From Chloroflexota bacterium (GTDB taxonomy: Bacteria > Chloroflexota > Anaerolineae > Promineifilales > Promineifilaceae), in NCBI GenBank assembly GCA_014584575.1, contig JACTMP010000051.1:1-59443 (forward strand): a stretch of DNA of 59,443 bases, in the 5' to 3' direction. Both the position numbers and the translations under genes were made by a program. This document shows positions 8,029 through 16,650 of the stretch, piece after piece (positions within the stretch are counted from its first letter, which is position 1; each line of letters starts with the position of its first letter). Below the pieces are notes generated by a model. It ran no database searches and was not told where the DNA came from. It worked only from the letters and a program-made list of their open reading frames with translations.

Positions 8029-9131
8029 TAATCTCTGCTCCCAAATACGATGCAGAGATTGCTGAAGGGGAGTTGCATACCGACGTGTTCCACGCCGTTG
8101 ACGACGGCGCGCACAGAATAGGATTGGTTGATGAGCGGGTTGGGCAGTTGGGCGGTGCAGCGGTACTGGCCGTTTTCCAGACGGCACGCACCTGTGACCC
8201 ATTCACCATCGCGCCAGTAAATCATTTGGGCGTCATCCAGGCGCGTGCCGGGCGGCAGTACCATGATATAGGTGATGTCGCTGAGGACGGGCGTTTGCTG
8301 GCAAACGTCGGCGCTGAGGTCGGTCATCATCAGCGTACCGGCCAGGTGGATGGCGGGTTCGGGATAGGCAGAGGTGGTGGTGAGGGCCACGGCCGTAAAA
8401 TCCACCAACGGGCAGCCGACTTCATCACGCTGCACGGGCAGGCTAAACGTGGCCGAGGCCGTCGCCGCCAGGTCGTAGTTTTGCACCCGGTTGCCCTGGC
8501 GCAAGGTCAGGTCAACCGGCTGGCTCTCATAGGCAACAACGCCATCTACCAGGCGCATCTGACCCACTTTCGGCAATTCCTGGACGGTGATGGAAAAGTC
8601 GCCCACATCACCGGATTGTAGCGGCAGGGCATAAAGCGGGCAGTTGTCACCGTCCTGTTCCTGGCAGATGAGGGGGCGTTCACGGCCGTTGCCATCCATA
8701 ACGCGCAGTTGGGGCATTGTGTCAGGTGGGAGTTCGATGAGCAGTGGGTTGGGGTCTACGGGGCAGGCCGCATAGGGCAGAATCAACGTCGTCTGCACCG
8801 GTTCTTCGCCGCAGGTGAAGGCGGTGATGGGCACTGTGGTCTCGCCGATCTGGTAACCGGGCAACTGCGCCCGAATCTGGTAGGTTCCGGGGCCGCCGTT
8901 GAGGGTGACACGGCCATTCACCCGTTCGGGATACATCACCCATTCCCCATCATTTACCCGGTAGCTCACTTGCACTCTGTCCAGTCGGGTGTTGGTCTCG
9001 TCGAGTATGGTGATGATCACGGCCGTGTTGGTGGTACAGGGCACGGCCGTTGGCAGCGGCGACGGATCTGCCGTTCGGCACGCGGTCATCAGCAGCATAA
9101 GCAAAAAGACAGACCAGAGCGTTTTGTTCAT
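8028..9131 (-). CDS. Putative lipoprotein with regulatory-like beta domain
   Basis: 367 aa starting MNKTLWSVFLLMLLMTACRT, a lipoprotein signal with lipobox LMTAC, so it is expected to be lipid-anchored outside the membrane. Residues about 35-110 resemble a carboxypeptidase-regulatory-like beta-sandwich (GRVTLNGGPGTYQIRAQLPGY). The rest is beta-rich with several Cys and no recognised family. The start at 9131 is set by the lipobox; the much longer open frame upstream is a shadow of the peptidase gene. The last residues (GSRD) and stop are encoded by an AATCTCC-type repeat. 16 bases separate it from the upstream peptidase gene. Confidence 0.75.
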   Translation of the reverse strand: MNKTLWSVFLLMLLMTACRTADPSPLPTAVPCTTNTAVIITILDETNTRLDRVQVSYRVNDGEWVMYPERVNGRVTLNGGPGTYQIRAQLPGYQIGETTVPITAFTCGEEPVQTTLILPYAACPVDPNPLLIELPPDTMPQLRVMDGNGRERPLICQEQDGDNCPLYALPLQSGDVGDFSITVQELPKVGQMRLVDGVVAYESQPVDLTLRQGNRVQNYDLAATASATFSLPVQRDEVGCPLVDFTAVALTTTSAYPEPAIHLAGTLMMTDLSADVCQQTPVLSDITYIMVLPPGTRLDDAQMIYWRDGEWVTGACRLENGQYRCTAQLPNPLINQSYSVRAVVNGVEHVGMQLPFSNLCIVFGSRD

Positions 9132-9147
9132 GAGAGTTATTCCCGTA

Positions 9148-10530
9148 TTAGGATTGTCGTCGCTTGAAGAACAAAAAGCCAACCAACAGCAAAGGGACAA
9201 GCCCCAGGTTGCAGATACCGGGGTTGTTAGATGAGGTGTCGGCGATGGGCACGGCCGTTGCCGCCGCCGCTGGTGGCGTGGGCAGGCTGGCGGGCAGACC
9301 TTCGGGCACAATGGTGGGGATGGCCGCCGGGTTGATGGGCGTGGGGGTGGGCGGGATGTCCCGCGAGGGCAGCCCCATATGCGCCCGCCAGGCCAGTTCC
9401 AGGCCGTCCACATTGAAACCATAGACTTCTTCGAGGGCAGCGTCGGTGCTTTTGCCTTCGGCCAGGGTGAGAATGAGATGTTGTAAGGGTTCACGGCCGT
9501 GAGTTTCCAACAAATAGGCCACCGTGCTGTAACTCTGGCTGTAGGCGATGCCCGCTTCTGGCCCATGCGCCGAAAATGCGCCGTTCAGACTGCGCAGCGG
9601 CTCAAAACTGTTATCGGCCACCCCGCGCTCAATGTCTGCCAGAATACTGGCGGACGGTTCCCCTTCGGCATAGACAGCCAGCCCTTCTTCCAGCCAATTG
9701 GGACGACTGCCGCCAACGCAGCTACGGCCGTATTGGGCGATCACCAGATGGGCCAGTTCGTGCGGCACCACATCTTGCCCCCAGGTGTTCGCCTGTGAGG
9801 GGGGGATACCCATAAGGATGACGTTGTAGTCGGTAAAAGCCACCCCCCCGGCCCAATCTTGAATATACAGAACGGCGTCACGCATGTCGGCCGTATCGCC
9901 ATAGATGAACAGGTTGACTTCGTCTTGCAGTTCGATGCCCATCTCGTCTTCCAGCCGTTCCAGCCCGGCGACGGCCGCTTCCAGCAAACCCGGCCCCACA
10001 TTGCCTTCGTACCAGTGTAGTTTTAGATTGTCGGCTGCCACTGTTTGCCAATCGTAACGGGTATCGGTGAAGGTATGGGTTTGCGGCGACGTGGTCTGAG
10101 TATTGCCGTCGGCGTCGGTGAGCGTCCAGTGCCAGGTCACGGCCGTGCCCGGCGGCGGATTCCCGGAGCGTACCATCTCCCACGTCCATTCCAGCGTGGT
10201 CCCCTCGATTTCTACGGGCACATCGGCGGCAGCTTCCAGGCAACTCACCTTGCTCACGTCATAATGCAACATAGCCTGGGTGATGACGGCCGTGTCGTCC
10301 ACATCCAGCCGGAAGGTAACGCGGCGTGGGTAACCGTTGTCATCCAGCGTGTCGCTTTGCACGGTGATCGGGGATTGAGCGAATAGGGGGTGGGTAACGG
10401 CCGTGAGGAGCAACAATGCCAACGTAAAAAATGATCCGCGAAGAGCACTAACTCTTGGCGGAGGAAAATTCGTGCCATTCGTGAAATTCGTGGCCTTCAT
10501 CATTAATCTCATCAAACGTCGTGGAAACAC
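9148..10530 (-). CDS. Secreted gluzincin-like peptidase (peptidase MA-like) with C-terminal anchor
   Basis: About 460 aa. The zinc-binding HELAH in VVPHELAHLVIAQYG and the downstream Glu in WLEEGLAVYAEG match the HExxH...E pattern of gluzincins, most like the peptidase MA family. A signal segment (FFTLALLLLTAVTHPLFAQ) comes first. The C-terminus is Pro-rich, then a hydrophobic stretch and FKRRQS, a membrane anchor. GTG 10530 fits the ribosome site AGGAG best; ATGs at 10512 and 10503 are alternatives. The N-terminal 20 or so codons consist of short repeat DNA (ATTCGTG units and TGATCCGCGAAGAG), suggesting an insertion into the signal-peptide coding region. Confidence 0.8.
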   Translation of the reverse strand: MFPRRLMRLMMKATNFTNGTNFPPPRVSALRGSFFTLALLLLTAVTHPLFAQSPITVQSDTLDDNGYPRRVTFRLDVDDTAVITQAMLHYDVSKVSCLEAAADVPVEIEGTTLEWTWEMVRSGNPPPGTAVTWHWTLTDADGNTQTTSPQTHTFTDTRYDWQTVAADNLKLHWYEGNVGPGLLEAAVAGLERLEDEMGIELQDEVNLFIYGDTADMRDAVLYIQDWAGGVAFTDYNVILMGIPPSQANTWGQDVVPHELAHLVIAQYGRSCVGGSRPNWLEEGLAVYAEGEPSASILADIERGVADNSFEPLRSLNGAFSAHGPEAGIAYSQSYSTVAYLLETHGREPLQHLILTLAEGKSTDAALEEVYGFNVDGLELAWRAHMGLPSRDIPPTPTPINPAAIPTIVPEGLPASLPTPPAAAATAVPIADTSSNNPGICNLGLVPLLLVGFLFFKRRQS

Positions 10531-10549
10531 GGTCACTCCTCTTTGTGGG

Positions 10550-12364
10550 CTACGGCCGTGACCGCCACCACCAGCCCACCAATCCCACCGCCAGCAAGAG
10601 GCCGCCGCCAATGAACAGGAAGGAAAGATTATTAGTCGCCGGTGATGGCTCGCTGGTCGCTGATAGTTGTTCATTTACCGTCCGCGTGGGTGGCACTTCA
10701 GCAATTTCGGTGGCCGGGATGGGCGTTTCGGTTGGCGCAAGTGTGGCAGTTGGTACGGCCGTGTCCGTGGGGACGGCCGTATGGGTGGCCGTCGGTGTGC
10801 GCGTGGGGCGTGGTGTATTGGTTGGCCGGGGGGTGTTGGTCACGGCCGTGTCTGTGGCATCAGTGGTTGGTGTGTTGGTACCCGGCACAGGCGAAGTGAC
10901 CGTATGGGTGGGGGCATTGGGGTCTGGCGTGGATGTGGGGACGGCCGTGCCTGCCGGTGTGCCCGTCCCGGCAGCAGGTGTAGGGGGTGGCGGTGCGTTG
11001 CCACCCGGCGGCGCGCCGGGCACAGTGCCACCCTCCTTGGCCTGAACCAGATAAAACACCGAGCCGCCAATCATGCAATAATCCCCGGCCGTTTGCACGC
11101 ACAACGCGCCGGGCAAATCCACTGTGAACAGCCCATTTTGGGCGCTGATGGTGCGCCGGCCACCCCACATGTCTACGAGGACGGCCGTGTTGGACGTGGC
11201 CTCAATTTCCGCCTGCTGCGGCGCGGGCAGCCGGGAAAAAAGGACGTGCGTCGTGTATGTGCCTTGATCCAGCCGCACCTGCCCCACCTCATTCCACCGT
11301 TCCCGGCGCACACCTTGCGCCCCCGCCAGATACCGAATGGCTACCTGATAGCTGTTGAAGGCTGGCCGCCGTGATCCATCCATGCGCAGCAGGCCAAACG
11401 GTTCGGGGTTAGCGGCTTCATCACCGGGAATGTCTTGCAGCTTGTAGATGGCGATGCGCTGTGCCCCGGCGGCCATAGCCACAGCCAATGCCTGGGGAAT
11501 GTAGGCCGCCTGTTCATCCAACGTCACCTGAAATGTCCAGTTGGCAACCGGCCAGGCGGGGTCATTGCTCGGCGGGGCGTTCGTTTCCACCAGCCAGAGC
11601 GGTTTCCAGGGAATGCCCCGGCTTTGCACCGCGCCGTAGAAATTCTGGATAAGCGAAAAAACGGAATCGGGTTGGAAGTAGAGATGGGCGGTGATGGCGT
11701 CGAAGTAATGGTTATGGTTGGGCGCGGCGGGATCGGCCACCACAATATCCAGAAATTCATAGATATAGTTGGGATTCCAAAAGTAGGTGAAGGCGGGCAA
11801 ATGGATGACAGCGTTGGGGTTGGTTTCTTTGGCGACCAGATAGGCCGTGCGCTGCAATTGCAGAAAATCCTGCGTTGTGCCGGGCCAGGTGAAGCCGGGG
11901 GCGTTGGGGTCGTTGATGTCCGGCTCGTTCCAGATGATCCAGTGGCGGATACGGCCGTTATACCGCCCCACCGCCTCGCGCACAAAGTTGGCCCAGGTGT
12001 TATTGGGGTCATTGTGCGGCAGATTTAGCCCGGCGGGCAGGCCGCCATTCCAGGCCCAGTCCGGTACGCCAATGAGCAAACCGACAACGGTACGGCCGTT
12101 GGCAATCTCATTGTTGATATGGGCGTCACTGACCCGCGGCGTCCAGGTACCGGGGCCACCGCCCTGTACCTCTGCCCAGTGGAAGCGCACCCTCGTCCAG
12201 GCCACACCCAGGTTGTTTGCCTCCGTCGGGTTGACATAACTTTCAACAATGCCAAATCGGGAGTCAACGGGAGCAGTGGCCGGTCTTTTGGCGGGCGCGG
12301 CCGCCGCACTGCCGACAAGGATGAGCAAAACAAGTAGACATAACGATAATTTCCAAAACTTCAT
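10550..12364 (-). CDS. Secreted, anchored glycoside-hydrolase-like protein (GH39/GH5-like)
   Basis: 604 aa. Signal peptide (KLSLCLLVLLILVGSAAAAP), then a TIM-barrel with HWIIWNEPDI (acid/base Glu) and WLVETNAPP (nucleophile Glu). A beta domain follows, then a Thr/Pro-rich linker of about 110 residues (NTPRPTRTPTATH-like), a transmembrane segment and WWWRSRP at the end. It should be displayed on the cell surface by this C-terminal anchor. The linker region carries six ACGGCCGT copies in about 430 bp, each encoding TAV. It leads a minus-strand operon with the peptidase and the lipoprotein. Substrate unknown. Confidence 0.82.
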   Translation of the reverse strand: MKFWKLSLCLLVLLILVGSAAAAPAKRPATAPVDSRFGIVESYVNPTEANNLGVAWTRVRFHWAEVQGGGPGTWTPRVSDAHINNEIANGRTVVGLLIGVPDWAWNGGLPAGLNLPHNDPNNTWANFVREAVGRYNGRIRHWIIWNEPDINDPNAPGFTWPGTTQDFLQLQRTAYLVAKETNPNAVIHLPAFTYFWNPNYIYEFLDIVVADPAAPNHNHYFDAITAHLYFQPDSVFSLIQNFYGAVQSRGIPWKPLWLVETNAPPSNDPAWPVANWTFQVTLDEQAAYIPQALAVAMAAGAQRIAIYKLQDIPGDEAANPEPFGLLRMDGSRRPAFNSYQVAIRYLAGAQGVRRERWNEVGQVRLDQGTYTTHVLFSRLPAPQQAEIEATSNTAVLVDMWGGRRTISAQNGLFTVDLPGALCVQTAGDYCMIGGSVFYLVQAKEGGTVPGAPPGGNAPPPPTPAAGTGTPAGTAVPTSTPDPNAPTHTVTSPVPGTNTPTTDATDTAVTNTPRPTNTPRPTRTPTATHTAVPTDTAVPTATLAPTETPIPATEIAEVPPTRTVNEQLSATSEPSPATNNLSFLFIGGGLLLAVGLVGWWWRSRP

Positions 12365-12432
12365 ACACATAAGTTTACTGATGGCTTATTGGGAATGGCA
12401 AATTATGGTGGAGCAGATGAGGGGAGATTGAG

Positions 12433-12513
12433 TCACGGATTAGACGGATGGTACGGGTTTTCACGGATGAGGATTAGTGTTAATCCGTTTTATCCGTATC
12501 ATCCGTGGTTAAT
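12433..12513. repeat. ACGGAT/ATCCGT inverted repeat
   Basis: CACGGATTAGACGGAT and, about 50 bases on, ATCCGTATCATCCGTG form an imperfect hairpin of degenerate units. The TAA stop of the methyltransferase gene (12509-12511) lies at its end. Confidence 0.6.
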
Positions 12514-13408
12514 TTTGCGGCTCTTTGAAGTCGTGGAGGCCGTTTTCGACGGGCCATTGGTGGCCGCAGGAGGGGTTGGGACAGGCGAGACGGCTGTCCA
12601 CAACCTCACCCAACGGCGTTTTGCAGGTGGGGCAGGCGAAGAAGGTATGGGGCACGGCCGTGCTACCCGCCGGCGGGTGCTGTACTTCCAAAAAGACGCT
12701 GGGGGAAAGCTGCCACCAATTTCCGGTACGCTGGGCGATGGCGTCTAGCTTTACCAGCAGGCCGGTGGGCACGGCCTTCTTCAGCGGCCCAAAGCGGTAA
12801 TGAGAGACGGTCAGCGTGCGCTGCGGCGCAAAACCGACGGCCAACAACTGCTGCCGAATCCACTGTGGGTGAAAGTCAAAGTTAAGGGCGGCAAACTCCA
12901 CCGGTTCGCCGGTAAACGGCGACCACTCCTGGCGGCCGGCCCAATAGCGGGCGATGGCTTTGAGGTTCTTTTTATTGGCGAATTCGAGGATGTAACGGCC
13001 GTGTGGCCGGGCAATACGCGCCAATTCGTGAAATAAGGCGGGCGCGTCGGCGGCATGATGCAGGGTGCGAATTTGCACCATCGTGGCAAACAGGCCATCC
13101 ACAAATGGCATGTTATACCAGTTACCGGCGACATAGATAAAACGGGGGTCATCACCCAAATGCGCCTGGGCTTCGCGCAGCAAGGAGCGGGAGTAGTCAA
13201 AGAGAACGACTTGATTATAACCGTGATATTCGTCGGCGAGACGGCCGTAGCCTGCCCCAATCTCAATCAATGTGTCGCCGCGGGGCGGCATCAGGCGACG
13301 TAAGGCAATGCGTTCAACCTGATCCTCATAATCACGGCCCTGCCCCTCCCAAAATCGCGTTCGGTAATCTGATCCCTCATAATCACAAACAGGTGGTGTG
13401 TCACTCAT
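12509..13408 (-). CDS. SAM-dependent methyltransferase with C-terminal zinc ribbon
   Basis: 299 aa. Class I methyltransferase fold: LIEIGAGYGRLADEY is motif I for SAM binding, followed by VVLFDYSRSLL, and LARIARPHGRYILEFAN as the post-motif region. Residues about 250-295 hold a four-Cys ribbon, CPTCK...CPNPSCG, like Trm112/UPF0434-type zinc ribbons. ATG 13408 is preferred over the TTG at 13417. The acceptor is unknown; the fused zinc ribbon suggests a protein or RNA substrate or a partner-binding role, but this is inference. Confidence 0.8.
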   Translation of the reverse strand: MSDTPPVCDYEGSDYRTRFWEGQGRDYEDQVERIALRRLMPPRGDTLIEIGAGYGRLADEYHGYNQVVLFDYSRSLLREAQAHLGDDPRFIYVAGNWYNMPFVDGLFATMVQIRTLHHAADAPALFHELARIARPHGRYILEFANKKNLKAIARYWAGRQEWSPFTGEPVEFAALNFDFHPQWIRQQLLAVGFAPQRTLTVSHYRFGPLKKAVPTGLLVKLDAIAQRTGNWWQLSPSVFLEVQHPPAGSTAVPHTFFACPTCKTPLGEVVDSRLACPNPSCGHQWPVENGLHDFKEPQN

Positions 13409-13447
13409 GAGGCCCAATTATAGCCGATTAGCTATGGCTGGCTTTGT

Positions 13448-14059
13448 TTATTCTGGCCCAACCGTCGCGCCTGTAGCCCGCTGCACCAACTCTTCGTTGG
13501 ACGAGGGCAAATTCGTTACTAAGGCGTTGAGGGGGTTAAACAGGTTTTGCAGTTTGGTAAAAGGCACACCCAGGTCTGTCTCGCTCAGTTGGATTTGCAC
13601 GGGCACATCCGTGGAGACATGCACAGGTTGGTTAACGGGTACATCCAGATTCAGCGCCACAGGCAAGGTGGTATTGGCCGGTAATGCCAAAACAACTGTG
13701 CCATTGATAGTGCCGCCACCCGCCGGCAGAATAAAGGTAGCATTCACACTCAACGGCACATCTTGAATGATCCGTACATCGGTGGTGGTGGACAGGGGAA
13801 TGACGGTATTGAGTTGCAACTCTTTATCCAGGGGAATGGTGGTGGAGATGGTGGCATTGCTCATCATAATGAAGCTGTCATTCAGGCCGCCAACAATGGG
13901 TTCGACGGTGTTATTGAGAATGACGGGGAACACCAGCGGCGAGAGCAGTAACAACACAATCAAGAGAAAAAAGTTAAGTACAAAGGAAAAGATGATGGCA
14001 AACGATTTGAACGCCTCCCAGGGTTTTCCTTCCCATACCCAGCTACTTCTTTCGTTCAT
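13448..14059 (-). CDS. Membrane-anchored hypothetical protein
   Basis: 203 aa. One strong transmembrane segment (FVLNFFLLIVLLLLSPLVFP) follows a short, positively charged cytoplasmic start. The extracellular part is rich in Thr/Val/Pro with alternating beta pattern (VSTDVPVQIQL). No family recognised. The start at 14059 is supported by TGGAGGTC eight bases upstream; the longer open frame has none. It is divergent from the NYN-domain gene. Confidence 0.65.
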   Translation of the reverse strand: MNERSSWVWEGKPWEAFKSFAIIFSFVLNFFLLIVLLLLSPLVFPVILNNTVEPIVGGLNDSFIMMSNATISTTIPLDKELQLNTVIPLSTTTDVRIIQDVPLSVNATFILPAGGGTINGTVVLALPANTTLPVALNLDVPVNQPVHVSTDVPVQIQLSETDLGVPFTKLQNLFNPLNALVTNLPSSNEELVQRATGATVGPE

Positions 14060-14167
14060 TTTGACCTCCAGTTGCGCATCAAGTTGACATATTATGCAAA
14101 CAACATTATGGTAACACGAATCAGGCAAAGTGTAAACTGCAATGTTTCACGGGAAACAATTCGGCAA

Positions 14168-14198
14168 GAAGTTCAACTTCTTTGAGAAGTTGAACTTC
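14168..14198. repeat. Perfect 13-bp inverted repeat between divergent genes
   Basis: GAAGTTCAACTTC (14168-14180) and GAAGTTGAACTTC (14186-14198) pair perfectly around TTTGA. It lies between two divergent genes, so it could be an operator or just one of the many hairpin repeats. No T run follows. Confidence 0.7.
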
Positions 14199-14277
14199 TA
14201 AAGCAGGGTTGTTTTCAGACGATTCCTTAGAGTAGAATTAGTGGAAAGTGGAAACAAGGGAATCTGACTGAAATCGC

Positions 14278-15504
14278 ATGAATGATGGGTTAAGCAGCCA
14301 TCCAATTGGGGGTAATACCAACACAAATGATGTTGCCATCTTTTTGGATTTAGACAATTTAGTCATTGGTGCCAAACAAGCCAATTTAACTTTTGACATC
14401 AATCTGATACTTGACCAGATCAAACGGATGACGCACGGCCGTATCGTCCTGCGGCGTTCCTATGGTGATTGGCGGCAAAACCAGCAGTTGATGAAAGACC
14501 TGGCGGTGGCCGGTTTTGCGGCGCAGTCCACGGTGCGCATCAACAACTTCAGCAAGAATCTGGCCGATATGCAGATCGTGGTGGATACGATGGACACGCT
14601 GATTGACGGGCACCAATACAGCACCTACGTCCTCATTACCGGCGACCGGGATTTTACGCCGCTGGTACAGTCGCTGCGTAAACGTGGCAAACATGTCATT
14701 GGCCTGGGGCTGCGGCACACGGCCAGCCGGAGTTTTGTGCAGTTGTGTGATGAGTACGTCTATTACGAAGACATTGTGCCTTCGGCTAAATTGAATGATG
14801 CCCAAGTGGAAGTGATGTTGCAAACGGCCGTAGACAAATTACTTATAGAAGAGTCGCAAGTGCGCGCCAGTGTGGTGCGCCAGTGCCTTTCTGAACTGAG
14901 CAATGGGGCGTTTGACAAAAGCCCTTACGCCGAAGGCAGTTTTCGCAAATTCCTGGAAAAGTATCCGCATATCCTGGAAATCAAACAGGTGAACACCACT
15001 CTGTATGTTTGCCGCCCGCAAAAACAGGAAGTGCAACGGCCGTTGCACGAGCGATATCGCAGCCAACTCAAAAAAGCCCGCTTACGCATTGTGCCCGTCG
15101 AGCAGCGATTCCCCATCCTCAAAGACCTGATCGTCAATGTGCAAAAAAATGATCAACTGCGCTGGCGGGAATTGATTGACATTCTGGCAGCCAAGTACGA
15201 GCAGGAAAACAAAGACATCTCCAAAAACACAGTCAACGCCATTTTGCTGGTGGCGCGACGGGCGCAGGTGATTCGCACTCTCAAAAGCAAATCACTTTCC
15301 ACCGCCCCGCTGATCTTGGAAGTGAAGGGGGAAAAGGCGTTCCAGGAAGCGGTCATGCGCTGCGACGCGGCTTATCTGCAAGAGATGCTGGCCTTATCTG
15401 AACCCTTTGATTTGGAAGAAGCGGCGTTGGCGCTTTATTACACCCCCGGCCACGTCCGGTACCTGAAAGTGGTGATGAAAACGTATGATCCGGGGGAAGT
15501 CTAA
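14278..15504 (+). CDS. NYN (PIN-like) domain protein with OST-HTH/LOTUS region
   Basis: 408 aa. Residues about 17-170 form an NYN domain of the LabA/DUF88 type: AIFLDLDNL at the start, a central acidic region (DMQIVVDTMDTLI) and ITGDRDFTPLV, giving the Asp cluster of PIN-like metal-dependent ribonucleases. Residues about 180-250 resemble an OST-HTH/LOTUS RNA-binding domain, and a second such unit may lie near 285-345. An RNA-processing role is likely by family. Its stop overlaps the convergent PPOX gene by four bases. Poor ribosome site. Confidence 0.85.
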   Translation: MNDGLSSHPIGGNTNTNDVAIFLDLDNLVIGAKQANLTFDINLILDQIKRMTHGRIVLRRSYGDWRQNQQLMKDLAVAGFAAQSTVRINNFSKNLADMQIVVDTMDTLIDGHQYSTYVLITGDRDFTPLVQSLRKRGKHVIGLGLRHTASRSFVQLCDEYVYYEDIVPSAKLNDAQVEVMLQTAVDKLLIEESQVRASVVRQCLSELSNGAFDKSPYAEGSFRKFLEKYPHILEIKQVNTTLYVCRPQKQEVQRPLHERYRSQLKKARLRIVPVEQRFPILKDLIVNVQKNDQLRWRELIDILAAKYEQENKDISKNTVNAILLVARRAQVIRTLKSKSLSTAPLILEVKGEKAFQEAVMRCDAAYLQEMLALSEPFDLEEAALALYYTPGHVRYLKVVMKTYDPGEV

Positions 15505-15959
15505 CCCGCCAGGTTCACCTCATCGCGGTGTCCCAGCTTTTTGCTGTTATCAATAAAAAAAAGCCGTTCCGGTCGCAGGCGGTACCAGTTTACCTTTGCC
15601 AGCGCCGCCTGCATCGCCGCGTCAGACTGCCCGACGAAGGGGAATTTGTGTGTGTAGAACGTCACGGCCGTCGCCCGCTCATCATCCGCCAGCAGCACCA
15701 CCTCACCCTCTAGCTGAATGCCTTTGATGTCGCCCCAATCCCGGTAATCTTCCTGGATCGCAGCGGCAATATATGCCCGCCGCCCGATATTTTGCCCATG
15801 CCGCGTGTGCGCTGCCGTCAGGAAGTAGAGGTCAAAGCCATCACTCACGTAGAACACGGCCGTTGCCCACACTCCCTCCACACCCACTGTTGCCAACGTC
15901 ATCACCTGGTGACTGTGCAAATAGGTCAAAGCTGCATCTCGTATGGCAGTATCACTCAC
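15501..15959 (-). CDS. Pyridoxamine 5'-phosphate oxidase-family protein
   Basis: 152 aa. Split-barrel flavin-binding fold: ALTYLHSHQVMTLATV, VWATAVFYVSDGFDLYFLTA, and IQLEGEVVLL in the order typical of small PPOX/general stress FMN-binding proteins. The start is GTG 15959, with AGGAGC just upstream and an 8-bp overlap with the UbiX gene; the ATG further upstream lies inside that gene. Probably an FMN- or F420-linked oxidoreductase or a non-catalytic flavin binder. Confidence 0.82.
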   Translation of the reverse strand: MSDTAIRDAALTYLHSHQVMTLATVGVEGVWATAVFYVSDGFDLYFLTAAHTRHGQNIGRRAYIAAAIQEDYRDWGDIKGIQLEGEVVLLADDERATAVTFYTHKFPFVGQSDAAMQAALAKVNWYRLRPERLFFIDNSKKLGHRDEVNLAG

Positions 15960-16530
15960 CTTTCGCTCCTTGCCAGCGGTCGAACAAATCATCAGGCAGA
16001 GCAATGTCCAGCAAATCACACAGCCGGTTCACCGTCTGGTCCACAATGCCCATCACCGACTGCGGCTTGTGGTAAAAAGCGGGCATCGGTGGGGCCACAA
16101 TGGCCCCAATTTCTGTGGCCTGTACCATCAGCCGCAAATGGCCCAAATGCAGCGGTGTTTCACGGGGAACAATAATCAACCGGCGACGCTCCTTCAGCAC
16201 CACATCGGCCGCCCGCAGCAGCAGATTATCGCTAAAGGAATGAGCGATCCCGGCCAACGTCTTCATAGTACAAGGGACCACCACCATGCCATCTGTCTTG
16301 AACGAACCGGAGGAAATGGCCGCGGCAATATCCATAAAACGGTACGAAACATCGGCCATAGCCACCACCTGCTCCGGTGTGTAGGTTGTTTCCAGGCTGA
16401 TGGTGATGCCGGCGGCGCTGCTCATGACCAGATGCGTCTCTACATCAGACACGGTGCGCAGCACTTCCAGCAGCCGGATGCCATAGATAACGCCGCTTGC
16501 CCCTGTTATGCCAACGATTATTTTTTTCAT
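15952..16530 (-). CDS. ubiX: UbiX-family flavin prenyltransferase
   Basis: 192 aa, the usual length. MKKIIVGITGASGVIYG is the N-terminal FMN-binding segment of UbiX/Pad1, followed by SSGSFKTDGMVVVPCTMKTLAGIAHS and the C-terminal LRLMVQATEIGAIVAPPMPAFYHKP. The family makes prenylated FMN for UbiD-type decarboxylases. No UbiD homologue is in the window, so its client lies elsewhere. It overlaps the PPOX gene, suggesting a flavin-related pair. Start ATG 16530 gives the canonical N-terminus. Confidence 0.92.
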   Translation of the reverse strand: MKKIIVGITGASGVIYGIRLLEVLRTVSDVETHLVMSSAAGITISLETTYTPEQVVAMADVSYRFMDIAAAISSGSFKTDGMVVVPCTMKTLAGIAHSFSDNLLLRAADVVLKERRRLIIVPRETPLHLGHLRLMVQATEIGAIVAPPMPAFYHKPQSVMGIVDQTVNRLCDLLDIALPDDLFDRWQGAKGE

Positions 16531-16557
16531 GTTACGCTCGCTCCATTTTCTGATCGT

Positions 16558-16577
16558 GAGCGACCACAAGGGTCGCT
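16558..16577. repeat. GAGCGACC/GGTCGCTC palindrome
   Basis: GAGCGACC ACAA GGTCGCTC, perfect 8-bp arms around four bases, between the divergent ubiX and YhaM-like genes. It resembles bacterial REP-type intergenic hairpins. Confidence 0.55.
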
Positions 16578-16650
16578 CCTACAGGATGGATTGTAGCCAG
16601 AAAAGCCAAATCCCTCTACAATCTCGCCCGATGAAACAGGAGACACGGCC

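Noticed and set aside
9132..9566. N-terminal extension of the lipoprotein gene
   Set aside because: The lipobox start at 9131 is far better; the extension overlaps the peptidase gene in another frame and is Pro/Arg-rich.
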